Source of the DNA: Nitrosopumilus ureiphilus
GTDB taxonomy: Archaea; Thermoproteota; Nitrososphaeria; Nitrososphaerales; Nitrosopumilaceae
DNA: 64,000 nucleotides
Direction: 5' to 3'
Assembly (NCBI RefSeq): GCF_013407185.1
Contig: NZ_CP026995.1
Coordinates: 2,086,954-2,150,953, forward strand
A program made the translations under genes and the position numbers. The notes below the pieces were generated by a model. That model saw only the letters and a program-made list of their open reading frames with translations. It was not told the DNA's origin and did no database searches. Numbering within the stretch: position 1 is the first letter of the stretch; every line of letters starts with the position of its first letter. Shown in pieces: positions 32,940-39,947 of the stretch.

Positions 32940-33420
32940 CAACTAATGCTTCTTCAACAAAATAGTGAGTTCTATTTTCATAGGAATTTTTCATGATTTC
33001 TTTATTTGATGCCATCTTAGCCAAAGCCTTTGAGACATCCAATGGACTTGCAGACCAACCATATTCTCTAAGCTGTTGAACAGTTTCAGTTACTGTTCTT
33101 GGCGAATCAAAAAATCGGCTTGTTTCTAAAATTCGTAATTTTGCTTTAATTTCATCAGATGTGATGTATTTTGGCTCATCAAATTCTGGTTCGTTTACTT
33201 CAGCATTATCTAAATATTCTAAACCGTATTGAGTCACTTGTTCAGTTTGAGATGGTTTTTGAACAGACTCTGTTTCATAAACAATTTTTGCTTGGTTTTC
33301 TGGCAAATGATTTGAAATACTATCAATTATTTCACCTAATGTCTGATTATCAACATAGAAATCTCTAGAATCAACTTCAATTTCGTTCTCCCCTAGCTTC
33401 ACTTTAATTCTAGCCAACAA
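32932..33420 (-). CDS. Protein with a C-terminal winged-helix-like domain
   Basis: 162 residues. The N-terminal ~45 residues are beta-rich (ARIKVKLGENEIEVDSRDF), a Gln/Glu-rich linker follows, and the C-terminal part (about 90-160) has DEIKAKLRILETSRFFDSP, RTVTETVQQLREYGWSASP and a closing hairpin NRTHYFVEEA. That pattern is a winged helix of the kind seen in DNA- or protein-interaction domains of this group. It lies between two small genes. The biochemical role is unknown. Confidence 0.68.
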   Translation of the reverse strand: MLARIKVKLGENEIEVDSRDFYVDNQTLGEIIDSISNHLPENQAKIVYETESVQKPSQTEQVTQYGLEYLDNAEVNEPEFDEPKYITSDEIKAKLRILETSRFFDSPRTVTETVQQLREYGWSASPLDVSKALAKMASNKEIMKNSYENRTHYFVEEALVAN

Positions 33421-33548
33421 AAAATAATCGCTTAATTTTGATTTATTCTGGTAGCTCTAAGGAGCTTAAAGATTAGATCAAAACTTTTACACAATTTATT
33501 GGAATTTTTTCCCTTTTGAGTTAAAATGTAATTTTACTATTACTAGTC

Positions 33549-34001
33549 ATGAAATCATCTAAAAAAGGCGGTCTAATTGTTCTCTTTGTATTAGGCATGA
33601 GTATTTTTGGATATTCACAGTATGCTTCAGCATCACAAATAGGAGTAAGTGTTGTTCAGAGTGAATTATTATATGAAAATGACAAGAGTTCAAACTATAA
33701 TATAGAATTACGTTTTGAGAATCCATCATTATTAATTATGACTGCAGGTGAGACAGAATTCTTTGTGATTTCAAATAATGAAATGATTGGTAAAGGAAAG
33801 TTAGAACCTTTCACATTGCATCCATTAGATAGCAGTTATGTAAAAGGTACATTTCATACAGATTCTAATGATAATGCAGAATCTCAATCAGTTAAAATCA
33901 CTGGTATAACAAAATATGATTTACTGATAACATCTATTGATGTTCCATTTGTTTACTATCCAACAGAAGAACAGGCAAGAGAATTTATACATCAAAATTA
34001 A
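33549..34001 (+). CDS. Secreted LEA14-like protein
   Basis: 150 residues. A signal peptide (about 1-28, KKGGLIVLFVLGMSIFGYSQ then ASA) is followed by a single beta-sandwich with IELRFENPSLLIMTAGETEF and YVKGTFHTDSND, the LEA14/WHy pattern. No C-terminal anchor is present, so it is probably released or bound to the cell surface. It resembles the protein at 27495-27989 in fold. It ends 11 bases before the PfkB-family kinase gene on the same strand and may be cotranscribed with it. Confidence 0.68.
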   Translation: MKSSKKGGLIVLFVLGMSIFGYSQYASASQIGVSVVQSELLYENDKSSNYNIELRFENPSLLIMTAGETEFFVISNNEMIGKGKLEPFTLHPLDSSYVKGTFHTDSNDNAESQSVKITGITKYDLLITSIDVPFVYYPTEEQAREFIHQN

Positions 34002-34012
34002 TTTCTTTGTAA

Positions 34013-34906
34013 ATGCTTACTGTTTTTGGTTCTACAGCATTAGATACAATTAGAACTCCAAAAAAAACATTAAAGAATGTTTTAGGGGGAGCAGCAACTT
34101 TTGCTGCAATCTCAGCAAGTAATTTTGTAAATACAGGATTAATTGCAGTAGTTGGCAAAGATTTTCCAAAAGAACATCATAAAATTTTATCAAAACATTT
34201 GGATTTACAAGGATTGACTATCAAAGATGGTAAAACATTTCGTTATGATGGGAGTTATGATGATACACTAAGTACTCGATCGACTTTAAAAACTGAATTA
34301 AATGTATTAGCTGATTTTAAACCAACTGTACCAGAAGATTACAGAAAATCTCAATTTGTATATCTTGCAAATAATGATCCTGAACAAAATACATCATTAA
34401 TCAAAGAATTTGATAATGTAAAATTTTCTATGTGTGATACAATAGATTTCTGGATTTCTACCAAACGCGATGCAGTAATTAAGATGATAAAAGCTGTTGA
34501 TGCAGTTGTGATAAATGATGAGGAGGCCAAACTCCTTACAAAAGAATTCAACTTGATAAAATGTGCAAAAAAAATGATGAAATGGGGAGCAAGATATGTA
34601 ATTATCAAAAAAGGTGAGCACGGTTCTCTAATGTTTTATGATGATGTAATTTTTCCTACAGCGGGTTTTTCGTTAGAAGATGTAGTAGATCCTACAGGTG
34701 CAGGAGACTCTTTTGCAGGAGCCATGATAGGTTATCTTGCAAACAAAAAATCAATCAATATGTCTGAAATAAAAAAAGCGGTGGTTTATGGAAATGTATT
34801 AGGATCTTTTGCAGTTGAAAAGTATGGTTTAGATGGATTGCTCAAGATCAAAAATGGGGATATTGTAAAACGGGTTAAAATTTATGAAAAAATGATCCGT
34901 TTCTAA
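34013..34906 (+). CDS. PfkB-family carbohydrate/nucleoside kinase
   Basis: 297 residues of the ribokinase superfamily. It starts with MLTVFGSTALDTIRTP, and the substrate loop is VLGGAATFAAISAS. The C-terminal signature DPTGAGDSFAGAMIGYL carries the catalytic Asp and anion hole. It phosphorylates a sugar or nucleoside with ATP; in archaea related genes act on adenosine, cytidine or fructose 6-phosphate, and the substrate cannot be set here. It follows the LEA14-like gene closely. Confidence 0.88.
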   Translation: MLTVFGSTALDTIRTPKKTLKNVLGGAATFAAISASNFVNTGLIAVVGKDFPKEHHKILSKHLDLQGLTIKDGKTFRYDGSYDDTLSTRSTLKTELNVLADFKPTVPEDYRKSQFVYLANNDPEQNTSLIKEFDNVKFSMCDTIDFWISTKRDAVIKMIKAVDAVVINDEEAKLLTKEFNLIKCAKKMMKWGARYVIIKKGEHGSLMFYDDVIFPTAGFSLEDVVDPTGAGDSFAGAMIGYLANKKSINMSEIKKAVVYGNVLGSFAVEKYGLDGLLKIKNGDIVKRVKIYEKMIRF

Positions 34907-34945
34907 AAAGACTTAAGTTCAATTATTTCTCAAATTAATTTATCC

Positions 34946-35293
34946 TTGACACAAGAAATGTCTGAAGATAGATTAGATGCAATATTCAAACTTCAGGAAG
35001 GTCTATCCAAAATGATGAATTTAGATAGATATCCAAAAGATTCAGAAGGAAGAGTTTCTGCATTGTGTACTGCAATAATGCATGAAGCAGTAGAATTGCA
35101 AAGGACTACAAATTGGAAATGGTGGAAAACGCCAACAAAATTTAATGAAGCTGAAGCAAGAGAAGAATTAATTGACATATGGCATTTTGTTGTTCAAGCA
35201 TCACTTGAACTTAATCTTACACCAGACGATATTGTAGAAGAATACAAAAAGAAAAATGAAATCAACAGAGAAAGACAGAAAAACGGATATTAG
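34946..35293 (+). CDS. Dimeric (all-alpha) dUTPase-like pyrophosphohydrolase
   Basis: 115 residues. The all-alpha dUTPase/MazG metal pattern is present: EAVELQRTTNWKWWK (first Glu helix) and EAREELIDIWHFVVQASLEL (Glu and Asp of the second helix). The likely reaction is dUTP to dUMP plus pyrophosphate, keeping uracil out of DNA. Length is that of a minimal subunit, so it should dimerise or tetramerise. The start is a TTG at 34946. It overlaps the end of the convergent MtrA-like gene by four bases. Confidence 0.82.
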   Translation: MTQEMSEDRLDAIFKLQEGLSKMMNLDRYPKDSEGRVSALCTAIMHEAVELQRTTNWKWWKTPTKFNEAEAREELIDIWHFVVQASLELNLTPDDIVEEYKKKNEINRERQKNGY

Positions 35294-35766
35294 GAAAAGT
35301 TGATTTTAGATAGAATTCTTTCATAATCAATTTCATTAATCAAATTTACAAGATTTACATTATTTTGAAAATATTTTATCTTAAATTCAGAAACTGTAAG
35401 ATATGGATCAGGACTAGACGAATTAATTATCCTACTGTTTTTATCAATGCCATTTTTATGTAATTGAAATAACGAGTGTCCAGCTTTATGACCACAAACT
35501 TCTTTTCCACAAACTACGATTGTGTTAATTTTTTGATTATTGTGTACATATTCAATAACAGAATCAATTCCTTTATTTTCAGATAACAGTCGTCCTACTA
35601 TAGAAATGTCATTGAGAATTTCAGAATTGGAGAATTTTTTGAGTAAATCCATACTTGAAAGAGTACAAATTGCTATTGACGAATTTGGATTTCCCTTGAA
35701 ATACTCTTCAGGTATAGGTAAAACAGCCTTACAGATTTCTCCAATGGCCTCTGCTAATACATTCAT
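35290..35766 (-). CDS. MtrA-like protein (DUF4346-type, corrinoid-associated fold)
   Basis: 158 residues resembling the soluble domain of MtrA, the corrinoid subunit of methyl-H4MPT:CoM methyltransferase. The strongest match is INTIVVCGKEVCGHKAGHSL with LHKNGIDKNSRIINSS, and the end NNVNLVNLINEIDYE. Unlike methanogen MtrA it has no C-terminal membrane helix. Similar domains occur in non-methanogens next to folate or pterin genes. It overlaps the DegT aminotransferase start by four bases, so the two are likely coupled. The cofactor and reaction are not known. Confidence 0.68.
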   Translation of the reverse strand: MNVLAEAIGEICKAVLPIPEEYFKGNPNSSIAICTLSSMDLLKKFSNSEILNDISIVGRLLSENKGIDSVIEYVHNNQKINTIVVCGKEVCGHKAGHSLFQLHKNGIDKNSRIINSSSPDPYLTVSEFKIKYFQNNVNLVNLINEIDYERILSKINFS

Positions 35767-36845
35767 AGTATTTCATGCAGGGTTTTTGCAATAAATTCAA
35801 TATTTTTTTTAGTTACACCTGGATGAACTGGCAAAGAAATTACATGAGAAGCTGCCCAATCAGTAGTAGGAAGTTTAGTTTTTAGTTTGTAAAATGGTGT
35901 TTTGTGAACTGGTATTGGATAGTAAGATGCAGCACCAATTCCTTTTTCATTGAGTTTTTTTAAAATTTTATCACGTTCTTGTGTTGCAATTGTATAGAGA
36001 TACCAATTTACATTTTCATTTTTTCTTTGTTTTGGAAGTATAACATCAAGATCAGAGATTAATTTAGATAATAGCTCTGCATTTTTTTTTCTAGATTTTA
36101 AAAAGTTTGGAAGTTTTTTCATTTGAACAGTTGCAATTGCAGCATTTATTTCAGGTAATCGTAAATTTAGACCAAACATTCTAGTATCATATCCGTGAAC
36201 CATGCCATGATTTCTAATCATCAATAATTTATCTCGGAGTTTTTTATTATTAGTTACAATAAATCCACCTTCACCAGCAGTCATTACCTTTGCAGGATAC
36301 ATGCTATAGCAACCCATTTCAAAGAAAGTACCTGTATGTTTTCCTTTGTAGGTTGTTCCTAATGATTGTGCAGAATCCTCAATGATAGGAATATTATGTT
36401 TTTTAGAAATTTCAGAAAGTCTTTCAACATGTGCTGCATTTCCATAAAGATGAACAGGGATAATAGCACAAGTTTTTTTGTTAATCTTTTTTTCTAAATC
36501 ATCAGGATCAATAGTATAATTTTCTTTGAGAATATCAACAAAAACTGGTTTAGCTCCAATTGAAACAACAGCATTTGCAGTTGCAACAAAAGTAAATGAT
36601 GGAACTAAAATTTCATCTCCTTTTTTAATATCTAATGCATATAGAGCAGCCTGGAGAGCAGCAGTACCTGAATTTACTGCAATAGCATATTTTGATTTTA
36701 CAAAAGAAGCAGCAGCTCTTTCAAACTCTTGTACATGTTTTCCACCTTGACTAGCAGATGAGGTTAAAGCGCCATTTTTTAGAATATTGGTAACTGCAGA
36801 TATCTCTTCTTTGCCTATAATAGGGATGTTAATTGCAATCTTCAA
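35763..36845 (-). CDS. DegT/DnrJ/EryC1/StrS-family aminotransferase
   Basis: 360 residues, PLP-dependent nucleotide-sugar aminotransferase family. Seen are NSGTAALQAALYALDIK (phosphate loop), PSFTFVATANAVVSIGAKPVF, EDSAQSLGTTYKGK, and the Schiff-base Lys in SMYPAKVMTAGEGGF, with late SLPVHPGVT. It would transfer an amino group to a keto sugar for glycans of the S-layer or lipids. No other sugar-pathway genes adjoin it, so the substrate is open. The MtrA-like gene is coupled to its end by a four-base overlap. Confidence 0.9.
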   Translation of the reverse strand: MKIAINIPIIGKEEISAVTNILKNGALTSSASQGGKHVQEFERAAASFVKSKYAIAVNSGTAALQAALYALDIKKGDEILVPSFTFVATANAVVSIGAKPVFVDILKENYTIDPDDLEKKINKKTCAIIPVHLYGNAAHVERLSEISKKHNIPIIEDSAQSLGTTYKGKHTGTFFEMGCYSMYPAKVMTAGEGGFIVTNNKKLRDKLLMIRNHGMVHGYDTRMFGLNLRLPEINAAIATVQMKKLPNFLKSRKKNAELLSKLISDLDVILPKQRKNENVNWYLYTIATQERDKILKKLNEKGIGAASYYPIPVHKTPFYKLKTKLPTTDWAASHVISLPVHPGVTKKNIEFIAKTLHEIL

Positions 36846-36895
36846 CAGTAATGCTGTTTATAACTAGTCTATAAATCTCATCGATTAAACATGAA

Positions 36896-36906
36896 TTTTT
36901 ATATTT
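36896..36906 (+). promoter_or_regulatory. TATA-like element for the four-helix membrane protein
   Basis: TTTTTATATTT is centred about 27 bases before the ATG at 36928, supporting that ATG over an in-frame TTG at 36913. Confidence 0.5.
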
Positions 36907-36927
36907 CAAAATTTGGCAAACGGCATT

Positions 36928-37500
36928 ATGAAACCACGTCATCTTGAAAAAACAGATTCAGGCTACAAAGTGTATCTGTATATTTTCTATATCTGTGGAT
37001 TCATTATGTTATCATCTCTAGTTTTTGGAGTATATGTTACAATGATAGAATGGATTGAAAATGGAACTTATGTGATGGGAGAGGCAATTCATAATACAAC
37101 AATTCCATTTGAAAATTTTGCACGAGTATCTACATGGATATTTTTTTCCACAATTATTGGGTGGTACTGTGTTTCAAGAATTGGCTGGAGGAGAACTGCA
37201 GGAAATAAAATTATTGGAACAAAGATGGCATTACTTCAGTTAATGTTACTAGGATTTTCAATCATTACACTCTATGAAGTGATATACAATTTTACAGTAT
37301 TAAATGCACAAATAACAGCAGGGATTATTGATGGAGTAGTTCCAGATATCGATAGATTATCAATTGCTTATCCAGATCTGGATAGACCATGGAATTTGAT
37401 TTTTGCAACTAAGGTATTTCTTGCAGCCTTTATCATTAGTACACATGCATTTTATCTTAGCACAAAACCCAGAAAAAACCTAGATGAATCAGTAGAATAG
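36928..37500 (+). CDS. Unknown four-helix membrane protein
   Basis: 190 residues from the ATG at 36928. Four hydrophobic helices are visible: about 18-43 (VYLYIFYICGFIMLSSLVFGV), 70-92 (ARVSTWIFFSTIIGWYCV), 106-132 (LLQLMLLGFSIITLYEVIY) and 165-185 (IFATKVFLAAFIISTHAFYL). Loops include VIYNFTVLNAQIT and a basic SRIGWRRTAG cytoplasmic turn. It is not a known transporter family that I recognise. The TATA spacing indicates a leaderless message. It is divergent from the DegT-family gene. Confidence 0.75.
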   Translation: MKPRHLEKTDSGYKVYLYIFYICGFIMLSSLVFGVYVTMIEWIENGTYVMGEAIHNTTIPFENFARVSTWIFFSTIIGWYCVSRIGWRRTAGNKIIGTKMALLQLMLLGFSIITLYEVIYNFTVLNAQITAGIIDGVVPDIDRLSIAYPDLDRPWNLIFATKVFLAAFIISTHAFYLSTKPRKNLDESVE

Positions 37501-37510
37501 ATAATTTAGG

Positions 37511-37520
37511 ATTATTTTAC
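37511..37520 (+). promoter_or_regulatory. TATA-like element for the zinc-finger gene
   Basis: ATTATTTTAC is centred about 27 bases before the ATG at 37543, consistent with a leaderless start for the C2H2 protein. Confidence 0.4.
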
Positions 37521-37542
37521 GTAAAAACTATTTCTAGTATGT

Positions 37543-37746
37543 ATGAGTATTTTCAGTATGGGATTATTTGGTTCTAGTAGTAATGAATTAAAATGTAAAA
37601 AATGTGGGACAGTTCTTTCTGATTCTGAAAGATTAAAGAAACATCAAGAAAAGGCTCATAATAAGAAAAAAGAAAAGTGTAGAGTATGTGGAACTGAATT
37701 TGATACTCAAGAGGATTTGAGAAAACACAAAAAGAATTGCAAGTAA
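37543..37746 (+). CDS. Small protein with two C2H2-like zinc fingers
   Basis: 67 residues. Two Cys2-His2 units are visible: CKKCGTVLSDSERLKKHQEKAH and CRVCGTEFDTQEDLRKHKKNC, the second ending in Cys rather than a second His (C2HC). Each follows C-x2-C-x12-H-x4-H/C. A short hydrophobic N-terminal segment precedes them (SIFSMGLFGSSS). It probably binds nucleic acid or protein. It converges with a 69-residue gene, 11 bases apart. Archaeal C2H2 miniproteins are known, but this one has no assigned role. Confidence 0.8.
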   Translation: MSIFSMGLFGSSSNELKCKKCGTVLSDSERLKKHQEKAHNKKKEKCRVCGTEFDTQEDLRKHKKNCK

Positions 37747-37757
37747 GATTTAGAAAA

Positions 37758-37967
37758 TTATTCTGATAAACCAGATTCATATTTTGTTGGTTTTTTGAGG
37801 GCTTTTTCAATTGCATCCAAGTTTGCAATTTCATTTTTAGAATTCATTGTAAGGGTTTTGATCATTTCTGAGCCTAATTGAACTGATTGTTCAGGTAATG
37901 TATCTAGAAATTTTTGGAGTGCTTTCTTGTAATTTTCTATTAAATTCAATCCGTCTTGAAGAGTCAT
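37758..37967 (-). CDS. 69-residue helical protein of unknown function
   Basis: A short acidic-to-neutral protein that should be all-helical: LQDGLNLIENYKKALQKFLD, then SEMIKTLTMNSKNEIANL and AIEKALKKPTKYESG. No membrane helix or metal motif. The ATG lies 94 bases from the TTG start of the divergent TyrRS gene. No family is recognised, and coding status rests on length, a clean start and composition only. Confidence 0.5.
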   Translation of the reverse strand: MTLQDGLNLIENYKKALQKFLDTLPEQSVQLGSEMIKTLTMNSKNEIANLDAIEKALKKPTKYESGLSE

Positions 37968-38027
37968 AAAGAGAATAGTGATATCCCATATTCAAAGTTT
38001 CCAAATTCATCTAGATTTTTTGAATAA

Positions 38028-38036
38028 CTTTATACG
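38028..38036 (+). promoter_or_regulatory. TATA-like element that sets the TyrRS start
   Basis: CTTTATACG lies about 30 bases before the TTG at 38062. An ATG-type start at 37978 upstream of this box would add 28 residues not expected in the family. Confidence 0.5.
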
Positions 38037-38061
38037 TTTAGATCATAAAAGTTGTTTTGAT

Positions 38062-39108
38062 TTGGATATTACAGAAAAAGTAGATCTGATTGAACGACCA
38101 CCAACTGAAGAAGTAGTGACTCACGATGAATTAATTGAGTTATTCAAATCAAATTCATCACCTAAACATTACATTGGCCTTGAAATTTCTGGTTTCTTAC
38201 ATCTTGGTAGTTTAATCAGTACAGGTTTCAAAATTAATGATTTTGTAAAAGCTGGTGTCAAGTGTACAGTATTTCTTGCAGATTGGCACACGTTGATTAA
38301 TGATAAGCTAGGCGGTGATTGGGAAACAATATCAAAAGTTTCAAAATATTACCAAGACGCATTCAAGTTAGTTTGTCCAGATGCACAAATTATCTTAGGA
38401 TCAAAATTGTATGAAGAAAAAGCTGAATATTGGTCTGAACTTGTTAGATTTACAAAACATATGTCAATTGCTAGAACCATGAGAACTCTTACAATAATGG
38501 GACGTTCTGAGGATGATAAAAAAATTGACTTGGCTAAATTACTCTATCCTGCAATGCAAGCAGTAGACATTCACTCATTAGATGTAGATATTGCTCATGC
38601 AGGAATGGATCAAAGAAAAATCCATATGTTAGTTAGAGAGATTTTTCCTAAAATGAAATGGAAGGTTCCTGTGGCAGTACACCACAAGCTGTTACCTGGA
38701 CTTTCAAAACCTGCAGACATGAGTGATTCTCAAATATTGGGTAAAATGAGTAAATCTGATCCAAACTCAGGTATTTTTATTCATAATACTGATGACGAAA
38801 TAAAGAAAAAGATTAGCAAGGCATGGTGTGAAGAAGCAAATATTCAAAATAATCCATTATTAGAGATTGTAAGAACTGTAATTTTTCACGATTTTGATGA
38901 GATGAAAGTTGAGAGGCCTGAAAAATTTGGTGGAAACGTATCATATTCTGATTATAACCAACTGGAAACTGATTTTGTTCAAAAGAAACTACATCCAAGT
39001 GATTTGAAACAAACAGTTGGGAATTATTTAGTTAAAGTGATTTCTCCCATAAGAGAAAAGCTAAATCTGAGTGAAGAAGTTAATGATGCAATAAAGAAAA
39101 GCTATTAG
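38062..39108 (+). CDS. tyrS: Tyrosyl-tRNA synthetase (archaeal/eukaryotic type)
   Basis: Charges tRNA-Tyr. About 348 residues from the TTG at 38062, close to the normal archaeal length. The HIGH-type motif is ISGFLHLGSL, and the KMSKS loop is KMSKSDPNSGIF. The Tyr-binding segments FLADWHTLIN and the acceptor-binding C-terminal helices follow. The start is placed by a TATA box about 30 bases upstream; an extension to 37978 would not match the family. It overlaps the convergent cobJ by four bases. Confidence 0.93.
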   Translation: MDITEKVDLIERPPTEEVVTHDELIELFKSNSSPKHYIGLEISGFLHLGSLISTGFKINDFVKAGVKCTVFLADWHTLINDKLGGDWETISKVSKYYQDAFKLVCPDAQIILGSKLYEEKAEYWSELVRFTKHMSIARTMRTLTIMGRSEDDKKIDLAKLLYPAMQAVDIHSLDVDIAHAGMDQRKIHMLVREIFPKMKWKVPVAVHHKLLPGLSKPADMSDSQILGKMSKSDPNSGIFIHNTDDEIKKKISKAWCEEANIQNNPLLEIVRTVIFHDFDEMKVERPEKFGGNVSYSDYNQLETDFVQKKLHPSDLKQTVGNYLVKVISPIREKLNLSEEVNDAIKKSY

Positions 39109-39899
39109 ACTTTGAGATCCGGATTAGTTTGTTCTTCTAAATTGTATTTTGATTTGTATCCTCTTGGATTTATCATCAAATCTTTGTAAGTGTATGTTGA
39201 TGAATTTCCAATAATTACAGTACTAATCATCCCTAATTTATCAGAATGGTTAGGTAGGTTTTCCAAATCAGTCATAACAATTGTTTCAGATTCTCTAAAT
39301 GCTCCCTTGATTATTGCTACAGGAGTTGTAGATTTTCTGTATTTTAGAAGAACTTTTCTTGTATCTTGTAATTGATGAATTCTTTTCTTGCTTGCAGGAT
39401 TGTAAATGACAATTACAAAATCACCTTGAGCTGCTGCCTCAACTCTTTTTTCAATTATTTCCCATGGAACGAGTAAATCACTCATGCTAACTACTGCAAA
39501 ATCAGTCATTAATGGTGAGCCAATAATTGAAGCGCATGAATTTAGCGCAGATACGCCTGGTACAATTTCTACTTGGAGACCATCTTTAGGATTCCAATTA
39601 GACTCTGCAAGGGTTTCGTAAATTAAACCTGCCATTCCATAAATTCCGGGATCTCCACTCGATACTAGTGAGACAATTTTTCCAGATTTTGCAAGATCAA
39701 TGCATTGATGGGCTCTTTCAACTTCTTGTGTCATTGCATAACGGTAAACTGTTTTACCTTCAATTAGATCCTGAACTAAATTTACATATGTTTCATAGCC
39801 AACAATAGTATCACTTTCTTCAATTACTTCTTTGGCTCTAAATGTCATATGATCATGATGTCCAGGGCCAACACCAACAATGTAGAGTTTACCAGTCAA
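39105..39899 (-). CDS. cobJ: Precorrin-3B/cobalt-factor III C17-methyltransferase
   Basis: SAM-dependent ring-contraction step of cobalamin synthesis. 264 residues of the tetrapyrrole methylase fold: LYIVGVGPGHHDHMTFRA at the N-terminus, SSGDPGIYGMAGLIYE (SAM site), VPGVSALNSCASIIGSPL, and VIYNPASKKR with VAIIKGA. The pattern matches CbiH/CobJ rather than other corrin methylases. No other corrin genes adjoin it, although bluB is 11 kb away. It shares a four-base convergent overlap with tyrS. Confidence 0.92.
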   Translation of the reverse strand: MTGKLYIVGVGPGHHDHMTFRAKEVIEESDTIVGYETYVNLVQDLIEGKTVYRYAMTQEVERAHQCIDLAKSGKIVSLVSSGDPGIYGMAGLIYETLAESNWNPKDGLQVEIVPGVSALNSCASIIGSPLMTDFAVVSMSDLLVPWEIIEKRVEAAAQGDFVIVIYNPASKKRIHQLQDTRKVLLKYRKSTTPVAIIKGAFRESETIVMTDLENLPNHSDKLGMISTVIIGNSSTYTYKDLMINPRGYKSKYNLEEQTNPDLKV

Positions 39900-39947
39900 T
39901 TTTACAATAATTTTTTTGCCAAGTAATTTATCCCTTTAGTGGGAATT

